Made by a program: the position numbers and the translations under genes
Notes under the pieces: generated by a model
What the model was told of the DNA's origin: nothing
The model's input: the letters and a program-made list of their open reading frames with translations, nothing else
Database searches by the model: none
In this document: positions 26,786 through 35,889 of the stretch, in pieces
Numbering within the stretch: the stretch's first letter is position 1
Layout: every line of letters begins with the position of its first letter
Assembly (NCBI RefSeq): GCF_004363655.1
Contig: NZ_SNZH01000016.1
Span: 62,001-126,000, forward strand
Origin: Tahibacter aquaticus
GTDB lineage: Bacteria; Pseudomonadota; Gammaproteobacteria; Xanthomonadales; Rhodanobacteraceae
Length of the DNA stretch: 64,000 nt
Direction: 5' to 3'

Positions 26786-28576
26786 ATGGACCATATCCGA
26801 AACTTTTCGATCATTGCCCACGTCGACCACGGCAAATCCACCCTGGCCGATCGCATCATCCAGCTCTGCGGCGGCCTGGAAGCCCGTGAAATGGAAGCCC
26901 AGGTACTGGACTCCAATCCCATCGAACGCGAGCGCGGCATCACCATCAAGGCCCAGTCCGTCTCCTTGCCCTACACGGCCAAGAACGGCAAGACCTACCT
27001 GCTGAATTTCATCGATACCCCGGGCCACGTCGACTTCAGCTATGAAGTCAGCCGCTCGCTCGCCGCCTGCGAAGGGGCGCTGCTGGTCGTGGATGCGGCC
27101 CAGGGCGTCGAGGCCCAGTCCGTCGCCAACTGCTACACCGCGGTGGAGCAGGGGCTGGAAGTCATTCCGGTCATCAACAAGATCGACCTGCCAACGGCCG
27201 ATATCGAACGCGCCAAGAGCGAGATCGAGGCAGTCATCGGCATCCACGCCGACGATGCCATTCCGATCAGCGCCAAGACCGGCCTGAACGTCGTGGACGT
27301 GCTCGAAGCCATCGTGGCGCGTATTCCACCACCCAAGCCGCGCAATACCACCAAGCTGCAGGCGCTGATCATCGACTCCTGGTTCGACAACTATCTCGGT
27401 GTCGTGTCGCTGGTGCGCGTGATGCAGGGACAGATCAAACCCAGGGACAAGATCCTGGTCATGTCCACTGGCCGCTGGCATGAAGTCGACCAGGTTGGCG
27501 TGTTCACGCCCAAGCGCAAGGTCAAGGACAAGCTGGATGCAGGCGAGGTGGGCTGGATCACCGCGTCGATCAAGGACGTGCACGGTGCGCCCGTAGGCGA
27601 CACCCTGACCCTCAACGCCGACCCGGCGCCTTCACCGCTGCCGGGCTTCCAGAAGATGCAGTCGCGCGTGTTCGCCGGCATGTTCCCGACCGCTGCGGAC
27701 GATTTCCCTGCCCTGCGCGAAGCGCTGGACAAGCTCAAGCTCAACGACGCGGCGCTGAATTTCGAGCCGGAAAGCTCCGAGGCGATGGGCTTCGGCTTCC
27801 GTTGTGGCTTCCTCGGCCTGTTGCACATGGACATCATCCAGGAGCGCCTCGAGCGCGAATACGACCTGGACCTGATCACCACCGCACCGACCGTGGTCTA
27901 CGAGGTGCTGCAAACCGATGGCACGGTACTTTTGCTGGACAATCCGGCCAAACTGCCGCCAGTGCAGAACATCGAAGAGGTGCGCGAACCCATCATCATC
28001 GCCGACATCCTCACGCCGCCGGACTACATCGGCAACGTGATCGGCCTGTGCGAAGAAAAGCGCGGCATCCAGCGCAGCATCAACTACGTCTCGACCCAGG
28101 TACGCATCAGCTACGAGCTGCCGCTGGCCGAGGTGGTGCTGGATTTCTTCGACAAGCTCAAGTCGGTTTCCCGCGGCTATGCCTCGATGGACTATCACTT
28201 CCATGAGTTCCGCGTCGGACCGTTCGCGCGGCTGGATGTGCTGATCAACGGCGATCGCGTCGATGCGCTCAGCCTGATCGTGCATCGCGCCGCCGCCGAC
28301 CGGCGTGGGCGCGACCTGACCGAAAAGATGAAGGAGCTGATCCCGCGGCAGCAGTTCGACGTGGCGATCCAGGCAGCTGTCGGTTCGCAGATCATCGCGC
28401 GTTCGACGGTCAAGGCCCTGCGCAAGAACGTGCTGGCCAAGTGCTACGGCGGCGACGTATCGCGCAAACGCAAACTTCTGGAAAAGCAGAAAGAAGGCAA
28501 AAAGCGCATGAAACAGGTCGGCAGCGTGGAAATTCCACAGGAAGCCTTCCTGGCCGTACTGCAGATGGACAAGTGA
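26786..28576 (+). CDS. lepA: Elongation factor 4 (LepA)
   Basis: 596 residues, a translational GTPase that acts on stalled or mispositioned ribosomes. It begins [19 protein letters not shown] with G1 at AHVDHGKS, G3 DTPGHVDF and G4 NKIDLP. The LepA-specific C-terminal domain has [14 protein letters not shown] and [21 protein letters not shown]-like sequence (split here as [15 protein letters not shown]). ATG 26786 matches the family start; an upstream in-frame extension to 26729 looks non-coding. A GATAAT at 26725-26730 could be its -10, without a clear -35. It heads lepA-lepB-DUF4845-rnc-era-recO. Confidence 0.97.
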   Translation: MDHIRNFSIIAHVDHGKSTLADRIIQLCGGLEAREMEAQVLDSNPIERERGITIKAQSVSLPYTAKNGKTYLLNFIDTPGHVDFSYEVSRSLAACEGALLVVDAAQGVEAQSVANCYTAVEQGLEVIPVINKIDLPTADIERAKSEIEAVIGIHADDAIPISAKTGLNVVDVLEAIVARIPPPKPRNTTKLQALIIDSWFDNYLGVVSLVRVMQGQIKPRDKILVMSTGRWHEVDQVGVFTPKRKVKDKLDAGEVGWITASIKDVHGAPVGDTLTLNADPAPSPLPGFQKMQSRVFAGMFPTAADDFPALREALDKLKLNDAALNFEPESSEAMGFGFRCGFLGLLHMDIIQERLEREYDLDLITTAPTVVYEVLQTDGTVLLLDNPAKLPPVQNIEEVREPIIIADILTPPDYIGNVIGLCEEKRGIQRSINYVSTQVRISYELPLAEVVLDFFDKLKSVSRGYASMDYHFHEFRVGPFARLDVLINGDRVDALSLIVHRAAADRRGRDLTEKMKELIPRQQFDVAIQAAVGSQIIARSTVKALRKNVLAKCYGGDVSRKRKLLEKQKEGKKRMKQVGSVEIPQEAFLAVLQMDK

Positions 28577-28641
28577 GCGCGAGCATAGGCGTCGCGCATC
28601 GCTTCAACCGATTGCAACACCAACGAGCCTGAGGAACGGGA

Positions 28642-29445
28642 ATGCATTTCGACTTTGCCGCCATCCTGGTCGCGCTGACTTTCGCGACCGGTGTGATCTG
28701 GGCCATAGATCACTGGTTCTTCGCCAAGCAGCGAGCTGCCCAGACGCCGCCCGGCGAAGCGCCGCGCGAGCCGGTATTGGTGGAATATTCGCGCTCGTTC
28801 TTCCCGGTCATCCTGATCGTGCTGCTGTTTCGCTCTTTCCTGGCCGAACCGTTCCGCATTCCGTCGGGCTCGATGATGCCGACCCTGCTGGTGGGCGACT
28901 TCATCCTGGTGAACAAGTTCGCCTACGGCATCCGCCTGCCCGTGCTGGACAAAAAGATCATCGAAGTCGGCGAGCCGGAACGCGGCGACGTGGTCGTATT
29001 CCGCTTTCCCAAGGATCCTTCGCAGGACTACATCAAGCGGGTGATCGGCAAACCGGGCGACGAAGTCACTTATCGTGACAAAAAACTGTATGTCAACGGC
29101 AAAGAAATGCCACAGGCGACCGACGGACTCTATGCCGGAACCGATACAGAGTCGCGCGAACTCGTTCGCCGCGGCGCTGAATCCCTTGTCGAACAGCTAG
29201 ATAGCGTGTCGCACAAGATTATCGCCGTGCCCGGTGACCAAGTTGGGCCGGACTTTACGATATCGGTCCCCGCCGGGCATTATTTCGTCATGGGGGACAA
29301 TCGTGATCGCAGTTCCGACAGCCGCGTCTGGGGCTTCGTGCCCGAGCAGAATCTTGTCGGCAAAGCGTTCGTGATCTGGATGAGTTGGCGCGGACTGAGC
29401 AACGGAGTCATCGAGTTCAGCCGTCTGGGCACCTTGATCAAATAG
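28642..29445 (+). CDS. lepB: Signal peptidase I
   Basis: 267 residues. Two N-terminal membrane helices lie at about 5-25 and 52-68. The catalytic Ser is in IPSGSMMPTLLVGD (about residue 77) and the catalytic Lys in DYIKRVIGKPGD (about 132). The late box GDNRDRSSDSRVWGFV is intact. It removes signal peptides from exported proteins on the outer face of the inner membrane. Located 65 bp after lepA, the standard arrangement. Confidence 0.96.
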   Translation: MHFDFAAILVALTFATGVIWAIDHWFFAKQRAAQTPPGEAPREPVLVEYSRSFFPVILIVLLFRSFLAEPFRIPSGSMMPTLLVGDFILVNKFAYGIRLPVLDKKIIEVGEPERGDVVVFRFPKDPSQDYIKRVIGKPGDEVTYRDKKLYVNGKEMPQATDGLYAGTDTESRELVRRGAESLVEQLDSVSHKIIAVPGDQVGPDFTISVPAGHYFVMGDNRDRSSDSRVWGFVPEQNLVGKAFVIWMSWRGLSNGVIEFSRLGTLIK

Positions 29446-29458
29446 GAGAGGCGGGGAC

Positions 29459-29842
29459 ATGAAGCAGTCGCAGCGGGGTCTCACCCTGATCGGATTCGTC
29501 GTGGTGCTGTGCGTCGTGGGCTTCTTCGCCTATTGCGCCATGAAACTGGTGCCGGTCTATTCCGAGTACATGGGCGTGGTCAAATCGATGGAGCAGCTGG
29601 CCAAGGAGCCTGGCATCGGCAGTCGCGACGTCAGCGAGATCCGCGCCACGCTCGGCCTCAAGTTCAATGTGCAATACGTCGACGACACTACCATTCCGCC
29701 GGCCAATATCCAGGTCAAGAAGACTGGTGGCGCAACCAGCGTGCGCGTGTTCTACGACAAGCGGGTCAAGTTCATTTCCAATATCGACCTGCTGGTCAGT
29801 TTCGACAAGACGGTCAATCTCGGTACCGGTGCCGGCGAATGA
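29459..29842 (+). CDS. DUF4845 membrane protein
   Basis: 127 residues. A short, pilin-like N-terminus (MKQSQRGLTLIGFVVVLCVV) leads into one membrane helix at about 8-28; the rest (about 30-127) is the DUF4845 domain with KLVPVYSEYMGVVKSM. This family is regularly found between lepB and rnc in proteobacteria, but its function is unknown. The basic start then hydrophobic helix resembles a type IV pilin leader, but Gly-Leu-Thr-Leu-Ile lacks the usual Glu5, so pilin processing is doubtful. It lies 13 bp after lepB. Confidence 0.85.
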   Translation: MKQSQRGLTLIGFVVVLCVVGFFAYCAMKLVPVYSEYMGVVKSMEQLAKEPGIGSRDVSEIRATLGLKFNVQYVDDTTIPPANIQVKKTGGATSVRVFYDKRVKFISNIDLLVSFDKTVNLGTGAGE

Positions 29843-29908
29843 TGAGCTGCGGTCCGGCGTTTGCAGCGCAGCCGCTGCTGCTTGCGCCGGACTGGACGTA
29901 ATCCGCGC

Positions 29909-30577
29909 TTGTCCAAACTTAGCTTTCCCCACACTTTCCGCGATGCGGGCCTGTATCAGCAGGCGCTGACCCATCGCAGCGCCGGACGGCCGAACAACGA
30001 GCGCCTGGAGTTCCTCGGCGACTCGCTGGTCGGCATGCTGGTCGCCGAACTTCTGTTCGAAATCCATCCGCGCGCGGACGAAGGCCAGTTGACACGCATG
30101 CGTGCGCAACTGGTTAGCGGCGCAGCCCTGGCCGAGGTTGCGCGTGCCTTGGACCTCGGCGAGGCATTGCGCCTGGGCATGGGCGAACTCAAGAGCGGTG
30201 GCCATCGACGCGAGTCCATTCTTGCCGATGCGCTGGAAGCGCTGATCGCGGCGGTATACCTCGATGCAGGCTGGGACGCCTGCCGTAGCTGCGTACGTAC
30301 CCTTTTTGCCGAGCGCGCGGCACAATTGCGCGCCCCCGAGAAAGACGCCAAGACCCGCCTGCAGGAGCTGTTGCAGGGGCGCGGGCTGAGCCTGCCGGTC
30401 TACGAGCTGGTCAGCAGCAGCGGCGACGACCACGCCAAGGTGTTCGATATCGCCTGCATCATCGACAATCCGCCATTGCGCCTCCCCGGGCGTGGCTCCA
30501 GCCGGCGTGCGGCAGAACAACAAGCCGCCGAATCGGCCCTGCAACAGATCAAGGAATTGTTCTCGAATGAACGTTGA
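29909..30577 (+). CDS. rnc: Ribonuclease III
   Basis: 222 residues. Cleaves double-stranded RNA, for example rRNA precursors. The signature [18 protein letters not shown] is at about residues 30-47; the second metal-binding motif [15 protein letters not shown] is at about 107-121. The dsRNA-binding domain occupies about 150-222 with [11 protein letters not shown] and [16 protein letters not shown]. The start is a TTG at 29909 (reading [10 protein letters not shown]); no ATG or GTG lies at a plausible position. It overlaps era by 11 bases. Confidence 0.94.
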   Translation: MSKLSFPHTFRDAGLYQQALTHRSAGRPNNERLEFLGDSLVGMLVAELLFEIHPRADEGQLTRMRAQLVSGAALAEVARALDLGEALRLGMGELKSGGHRRESILADALEALIAAVYLDAGWDACRSCVRTLFAERAAQLRAPEKDAKTRLQELLQGRGLSLPVYELVSSSGDDHAKVFDIACIIDNPPLRLPGRGSSRRAAEQQAAESALQQIKELFSNER

Positions 30578-31481
30578 AACTGCCCCGGACACAGCGCACC
30601 GCTGCGGCCTGGTTGCCTTGCTCGGACGTCCCAACGTGGGCAAGTCGACCCTGCAGAATGCCCTGGTCGGTTTCCGCGTCAGTATCGTCAGCCCCAAACC
30701 CCAGACAACGCGGCACCGCATTCTCGGCATCGCCACGAAACCGGGCGTGCAGATCCTGTTCGTCGATACGCCGGGCATGCACGCCGATGCCAAGCGCGCC
30801 ATCAACCGCCAGCTCAACCGCGCTGCGCGCGGTGCCATCGACGAAGTCGACGTGCTGATTCACGTCATCGAAGCCGGGCGCTGGAACGACGAAGACGAAC
30901 GCGTCTGGCAGGCACTCAAGGCGGCGGGCAAGCCCGTGCTGCTGGCCATGAACAAGGTCGATGCGATCAAGAACCGCGAACTGCTGCTGCCTTTCATCGC
31001 CAGCGTCACGCAGGATCGCGACTACGCGGCAGTACTGCTGGTTTCGGCGCGCCGCTCCGATGGACTGCAACAGCTGGAGCGCGAGATCGTTTCGCGCCTG
31101 CCCGAGGCGCCACCGGTCTACGGCGAAGACGAAATCACCGACCGCAGCGAGCGTTTCCTCGCAGCGGAACTGGTGCGCGAACAATTGATGCGTCAGCTTG
31201 GGCAGGAGTTGCCGTATTCCTGCACGGTGGAAATCGAACAATTCGGCGACCGCGAGGACGGCGTCGCCGAAATTGGTGCGGTGATCTGGGTAGAGCGCAC
31301 CGGGCAGAAGGCGATCGTGATCGGCGCTGCGGGTTCGCGCCTGAAGGAAGTCGGCACCGCAGCGCGGCTGGCGATGGAGCGATTGTTCGAGCGGCGCGTA
31401 TTCCTCAAGCTCTGGGTGCGCGTGCGCGAAAACTGGTCGGACGACGAAGCCGCGCTGAAGCGTTTCGGCTACGAGGGCTGA
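30567..31481 (+). CDS. era: GTPase Era
   Basis: 304 residues. Era binds 16S rRNA and is required for 30S subunit assembly. G1 GRPNVGKST lies at about residues 20-28, the effector-region TTRHRILGI follows, then G3 DTPGMH and G4 NKVD. The C-terminal KH domain (about 200-290) has [22 protein letters not shown]. The DQTPGMH-type motif has Met-His after Gly as in the family. It overlaps rnc by 11 bases; recO follows ten bases later. Confidence 0.97.
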   Translation: MNVETAPDTAHRCGLVALLGRPNVGKSTLQNALVGFRVSIVSPKPQTTRHRILGIATKPGVQILFVDTPGMHADAKRAINRQLNRAARGAIDEVDVLIHVIEAGRWNDEDERVWQALKAAGKPVLLAMNKVDAIKNRELLLPFIASVTQDRDYAAVLLVSARRSDGLQQLEREIVSRLPEAPPVYGEDEITDRSERFLAAELVREQLMRQLGQELPYSCTVEIEQFGDREDGVAEIGAVIWVERTGQKAIVIGAAGSRLKEVGTAARLAMERLFERRVFLKLWVRVRENWSDDEAALKRFGYEG

Positions 31482-31491
31482 GGCGGCGCCG

Positions 31492-32205
31492 ATGCGCGTC
31501 GAAGACGAGCCTGGCTGGTTATTGCACGCGCGACCCTATCGCGAAACCAGCCTGCTGCTCGAAGGCCTCAGCCGCGAGCATGGCCGCATCGGCCTGGTGG
31601 CACGCGGTGCACGGCGGGAAAAAACACGCCAGCCGCGTGCCTTGCTGCAGCCGCTGGTGCCGCTGAGCCTGGCCTGGAGCGGCCACGGCGAGCTGGTTGC
31701 CCTGACTGCTGTCGAAGCGCGCGGGCAGCCGCCGTTGCTGCAAGGCACTGCCTTGCTCTGCGCGATGTACGTGAACGAACTGACCCTGCGCCTGTCGCCG
31801 CGCCACGACGCGATACCGGAGGTGTTCGACGCGTACGAATTGGCCCTGCAGCGCCTGGCCGATCACCCCGAATGCGCCTGGACCCTGCGCCGCTACGAGC
31901 GCGACCTGCTGGCCGAGACCGGCTATGGCCTGGTCTGCGACAGCGAGGCTGACAGGGGCGAGCCGATCGATCCGGCGCAGGATTACATCTATATCCCCGA
32001 ACACGGTGCCGTCGTCTATGCCGGCCAGGCCAACGTATTGCGCCTGCGCGGCAGCGCCTTGCTCGCCCTGGCCGCTGATGCCATGCCGGACAGCGAAGAC
32101 TTGGCCAGCCTGCGCCGCCTGATGCGGGCGTTGATTGGCCACCAGCTCGGCGGCGGCAGCTTGCGTTCCTGGAGCATGCTGGCGGGCAACCTGCCGGCCC
32201 GTTGA
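31492..32205 (+). CDS. recO: DNA repair protein RecO
   Basis: 237 residues. RecO helps load RecA onto SSB-covered single strands. The N-terminal OB fold has the family signature GWLLHARPYRETSLLLEGLSREHGRIGLVARGARR (seen in pieces from residue 8 to 42). The helical part has LCAMYVNELTLRLSP and WTLRRYERDLLAETGYG. The Cys zinc motif of some RecO proteins is not obvious. It is the last gene of the lepA-recO run and converges on the REC-HPt gene, 115 bp apart. Confidence 0.94.
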   Translation: MRVEDEPGWLLHARPYRETSLLLEGLSREHGRIGLVARGARREKTRQPRALLQPLVPLSLAWSGHGELVALTAVEARGQPPLLQGTALLCAMYVNELTLRLSPRHDAIPEVFDAYELALQRLADHPECAWTLRRYERDLLAETGYGLVCDSEADRGEPIDPAQDYIYIPEHGAVVYAGQANVLRLRGSALLALAADAMPDSEDLASLRRLMRALIGHQLGGGSLRSWSMLAGNLPAR

Positions 32206-32320
32206 GGTCCGCTCGCATGCGCACTCGATGCGTTCCGCAGCGTTGCGCGATACCAGGCCATGGTGGTTCGTTGCCGCTGCGCTGCGATAACCAAACGGCA
32301 CTGTAATCGCAGTGCTCAGC

Positions 32321-33061
32321 TCAAGCGGCAGGCCCATCTTCCAGCACGCCCAATGTGGCCGCAGTCACTTCGCGCAATTCGCGCAGATGCTCGGCGGTCA
32401 GCGCAGCATCGCGGTCGATCTGCTTGCGCAGATCGCGAATCGCGCGCTCCAGTCGTGCCGCGCCGCAGAAACCAGCTGAGGCGAGCAGGCGATGCAGGCG
32501 TTCGCGCAGCTGGCCGGCGCGGTCTGCTGCGGCGAGGCCGTCGTCCAGTTCGGCCGGCAAGGCCAGCAGCTCAAGCGCAAACAGGCGCCGCAATGCCTGG
32601 ACTGTCTCCCGGGTGCCGAGCCGGGCAATGGCTGCGTCGTCATCGAGCAGCGGCAGCGCCGCATACTCTTCCAGGTCTTCGGCAAGCATGCCGTGGAAGC
32701 TGTGCCAGCCCTGCAGGGCGCGCTCCAGCGTGGCAAGGTCGAGCGGCTTGGCGAGTACCGCGGCAAAGCCGTCGGCGATCAGTTGCCGGGCCAGCGCCGG
32801 GCCGGTCTCCGCGGTCGTGGCCAGGGCCGGACTGTGCTGACAGCGCGCCTGGCTGTCGCCGCGCAGTTGCCGCAGTACGGCCTTGCCGTCCAGTCCTGGC
32901 ATCTGCAGGTCAAGCAGCAGCAGGTCGAAATGCTCCCGGCGAGCCAGTGCCAGCGCAGCGGTGCCGTCGCTGGCAACGGCGCTTCGATGGCCAAGCTGGC
33001 GCACGGCTTCGGCCAGGAATTGCAGGGTCACGGGGTTGTCGTCGGCGAGCAGCAGATACAT
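32321..33061 (-). CDS. Orphan response regulator with a C-terminal HPt domain
   Basis: 246 residues. The receiver (about 1-120) has the acidic pair DDN (7-9), phospho-Asp 51 in LLLLDLQMPGLDG, Thr in ATTAE and Lys in LAKPLD. A helical HPt domain (about 140-240) carries the phospho-His in LRERLHRLLASAGFCGA (about residue 190). No histidine kinase or output domain is present, so it looks like a phosphorelay intermediate that can hold phosphate at both Asp and His. ATG 33061 is chosen because AGGAAAG sits at the right distance upstream; an in-frame extension to 33094 is possible. Its start is 23 bp from the divergent ydbH-like gene. Confidence 0.86.
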   Translation of the reverse strand: MYLLLADDNPVTLQFLAEAVRQLGHRSAVASDGTAALALARREHFDLLLLDLQMPGLDGKAVLRQLRGDSQARCQHSPALATTAETGPALARQLIADGFAAVLAKPLDLATLERALQGWHSFHGMLAEDLEEYAALPLLDDDAAIARLGTRETVQALRRLFALELLALPAELDDGLAAADRAGQLRERLHRLLASAGFCGAARLERAIRDLRKQIDRDAALTAEHLRELREVTAATLGVLEDGPAA

Positions 33062-33084
33062 GACTCTTTCCTGTTCAGGCGCTC

Positions 33085-35154
33085 GTGGCCACAATCGGCG
33101 CGCTCTTTACCGCCTGGCTGCGCATGCTCCCGATTATCCGTGTTGCCGCTCTTGCCGCCATCGCTGCCTGCTCGCCTGCTGCAGCAACAGGGATCGGCGC
33201 CAGCATAGCCAAACTGCAGGCCGAGGGGATTGTTGTACAAGGCATCCAGATAAACGTCAGTCCGGTACTGCCGGAGGCAGCGCCCGCTGCGGCCCAGTTC
33301 GATCTGTCGGTGGCGAATCTGGACTGGCCCCAGGCCGGTCTGGCCTTGCAGCAATTGCGCGCGAGATGTCCTTTGCGGGCAGAACAGGGCAGCTGGCACT
33401 GCAGCGGCCAGGCCGAAGTTCGCAACAGCGCCGACGCGGCTGGCGTCGCACCGCTGCAGGCCGCGTTTTCCGCCAGCTTGGAGCAAGGCCAGCTGCAGCT
33501 GGAACTCAACCGTGCTCCGGCGCGCCTGAGTCTGCGCCAGGGCGGCAGCGCCGACGAGACGCACTGGCAGATCCAGCTGCGTCACCTGCCTCTGAACTGG
33601 CTGGACCGCTGGCTGCGCGATGCCTGGCCAGCGCTGAGCAAGATCGACGGCCAGCTCGCCGCCGATGCGCGCTGGCCGGCGGCCGGGCAGCGGCAGCAGA
33701 TCGACTACAGCGTGCGTGACGGCGGTTTCGATACGGCCGACGGCCTGCATGCTGCCGCTCATGTGAGCCTCGCCGGCAAGCTGGGCCTGCAGACCTCGTC
33801 TGGCGGCTGGGCGCTGTCGCACCAGGGCCAGATCAGTGGCGGCGAAGTATTGTCCGGGGCGTTCCACGCCAAACTGGCCGAGCAGGGCACACGCCTGGAT
33901 TTCCAGCTCGCCGCCGACGCCAGCGATGGATACCGGCTCAACGGACTCACCTTCGACGACCCTGGCGTGCTGCGCCTGAAAGCCTCGGCGCGCGTTGCGC
34001 CGGCACAGGCACCGGCATTGCGCGAACTGGTCGTCGATACCCTCGAATTGAGCCTGCCGGCAGCGCAGCAGCGCTATCTTGCCGGCCTGCTCGGGGCGGC
34101 GGGCTGGCAGGGCCTGGATAGCAGCGGCCGCCTCGTCGCAAGTGCGCGCCTGGACGAACAGGGCATAGCCACTGCCGCCTTGCAGCTGGACGCGCTCGAT
34201 ATGGCCGACAGCAGCCGCGGCATCGGCGTGAAGAATCTTGCCGGCGCATTGCATTGGCAGCGCGAGGGCGAAGCTGCTGCCGGCAGCCTGGCCTGGCAGT
34301 CCGCCAGCCTGTATTCGCTGCCACTGGGGCCCAGCCAGACGCGCTGGCAAAGCCGCGACGGCGCGCTGAGCTTGCTGGCGCCGGTGAAAGTGTCCGTGCT
34401 CGGCGGTGCGCTGGAATTGCTCAGCATGGCCGTGCATCCGGCCGCGGCCAGCGGCGAGCGGGTACAGGCCAGCCTGGCTGTGCACGATGTGGAACTGGCC
34501 GCGCTGAGCCAGGCCCTGGGCTGGCCGCGCTTCGGCGGCAAGCTCGGCGGCGCAGTGCCGCAGCTGCGCTATGCGGACGAAAAACTGGAAATGGCGGGTG
34601 GACTGATGCTCAACGTATTCGACGGCACCTTGAACGTGACCGGCCTGGCGCTGGAGCGCCCGTTCGGCGTATTGCCGTCGCTGAGCGCCGATATCGCCTT
34701 CAGCAACCTCGACCTGAGCCTGGTCACCGGCACCTTCGATATCGGCGATATTTCCGGCCGGCTGTCCGGCCATGTGCGCGAGCTGCGCCTGCTCGACTGG
34801 CAGCCGGTGGCCTTCGATGCGCAACTGGAAGCACTGGCCGGCGGCCGCATCAGCCAGCGCGCGGTCACGACCATTTCCTCAGTCGGCGGCGGCGGTATTG
34901 CCGCTGGCCTGCAGGCGCGCGTGCTGGGTCTGTTCGACACGTTCGGCTATGCGCGCCTGGGCATTGGCTGCCGCCTGCGCAACGCCGTGTGCAAGATGCG
35001 CGGCCTGGATGCGGACGGCGCGCACTACACACTGGTCGAGGGGCGCGGCCTGCCGCGTATCCAGATCGTCGGGCATCAGGGCGACGTGGACTGGTCGGTA
35101 CTGGTCGACCGGCTCAAGGCCGCTGCCAGCGGCACCAAGCCTGTGATCAACTGA
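33085..35154 (+). CDS. YdbH-like AsmA-type envelope protein
   Basis: 689 residues. A hydrophobic N-terminal segment (about 10-30) is followed by a long beta-rich region with repeated amphipathic strands and a C-terminal domain (about 480-660) containing LNVFDGTLNVTGLALERPFGVLP and GDISGRLSGHVRELRLLDWQPVAFDA. This matches the YdbH family, an AsmA-like bridge for phospholipid movement between the two membranes. The YnbE/YdbL-like gene follows after 74 bp, mirroring E. coli ydbH-ynbE-ydbL. The start is a GTG at 33085; an ATG at 33124 (MLPIIRV) is a reasonable alternative. Confidence 0.82.
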   Translation: MATIGALFTAWLRMLPIIRVAALAAIAACSPAAATGIGASIAKLQAEGIVVQGIQINVSPVLPEAAPAAAQFDLSVANLDWPQAGLALQQLRARCPLRAEQGSWHCSGQAEVRNSADAAGVAPLQAAFSASLEQGQLQLELNRAPARLSLRQGGSADETHWQIQLRHLPLNWLDRWLRDAWPALSKIDGQLAADARWPAAGQRQQIDYSVRDGGFDTADGLHAAAHVSLAGKLGLQTSSGGWALSHQGQISGGEVLSGAFHAKLAEQGTRLDFQLAADASDGYRLNGLTFDDPGVLRLKASARVAPAQAPALRELVVDTLELSLPAAQQRYLAGLLGAAGWQGLDSSGRLVASARLDEQGIATAALQLDALDMADSSRGIGVKNLAGALHWQREGEAAAGSLAWQSASLYSLPLGPSQTRWQSRDGALSLLAPVKVSVLGGALELLSMAVHPAAASGERVQASLAVHDVELAALSQALGWPRFGGKLGGAVPQLRYADEKLEMAGGLMLNVFDGTLNVTGLALERPFGVLPSLSADIAFSNLDLSLVTGTFDIGDISGRLSGHVRELRLLDWQPVAFDAQLEALAGGRISQRAVTTISSVGGGGIAAGLQARVLGLFDTFGYARLGIGCRLRNAVCKMRGLDADGAHYTLVEGRGLPRIQIVGHQGDVDWSVLVDRLKAAASGTKPVIN

Positions 35155-35228
35155 GCCGCGCCGAAAACTACGCCGTTTCATTCACCCTTGACTGCGTCAC
35201 CCCCGCAATACCCACAGGAGATTCCGCG

Positions 35229-35819
35229 ATGCGTCACTTCCGCATGATGTTGCTCGGCCTGTCACTGGCCTTGTTAGGTGCCTGCGTCACCATCAACGTG
35301 TATTTCCCGGCGGCGGCAGCGGAGAAGGCAGCCGAGCAGTTCATCGGCACCGTCATCGGCCCGGCCTCCGGCGGGCCGGACATCAAGCCTGCGGACGACA
35401 GCGGCGCGCGTCCGCCGCAGGCCAGCCTGCTCGACTTCTTCATCGGCTCGGCCCAGGCGGCCGAACCCGATCTGAATATCCAGACGCCAGCCCTGCGCGA
35501 AATCCAGGCGCGCATGAAGCAGCGCTTCGACAGCGTGCTGACCAGGGCCCTGGGCGCTGGCAGCGTCGGTCTGGCCAAGGACGGCCTGGTCGCGATCCGC
35601 GACGCCGCGGCCGTGCCGCTGGCCGAGCGCGCCGCGCTGAACCAGGCGGTGGCCGAGGAAAACCGCGACCGTAAGGCGGTCTATCGGGAAATCGCCAATG
35701 CCAATGGCCATCCCGAATGGGAGGCGCAGATTCAGAGCACCTTCGCCGCCCAATGGATCCAGCAGGCACGCCCCGGCTGGTATCATCAGGACGCCACGGG
35801 CGCCTGGAAACAACGCTGA
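35229..35819 (+). CDS. Lipoprotein fusing YnbE-like and YdbL (DUF1318)-like parts
   Basis: 196 residues. The N-terminus has a lipobox LLGAC with Cys at 19, then VTINVYFPAAAAEKAAEQFIG, similar to YnbE. A low-complexity linker and a hydrophobic patch ASLLDFFIGSAQAA (about 63-77) come next. The C-terminal part (about 120-196) is DUF1318: LNQAVAEENRDRKAVYREIA, then WIQQARPGWYHQD. In E. coli these are two proteins. YnbE is thought to extend YdbH to the outer membrane and YdbL to modulate it. AGGAG precedes the ATG by eight bases. Confidence 0.85.
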   Translation: MRHFRMMLLGLSLALLGACVTINVYFPAAAAEKAAEQFIGTVIGPASGGPDIKPADDSGARPPQASLLDFFIGSAQAAEPDLNIQTPALREIQARMKQRFDSVLTRALGAGSVGLAKDGLVAIRDAAAVPLAERAALNQAVAEENRDRKAVYREIANANGHPEWEAQIQSTFAAQWIQQARPGWYHQDATGAWKQR

Positions 35820-35889
35820 CGCGCCCGCTAGCCCTCAAACTGAATGGAGTTCTGGCGCCTGGGATGCACGCATCCCGGGCGCTGTTGTC

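Noticed and set aside
29459-29842. A type IV pilin, from the GLTLIGF start
   Set aside because: The Glu at position 5 after the cleavage site is missing and the gene is the usual lepB-rnc DUF4845 member.
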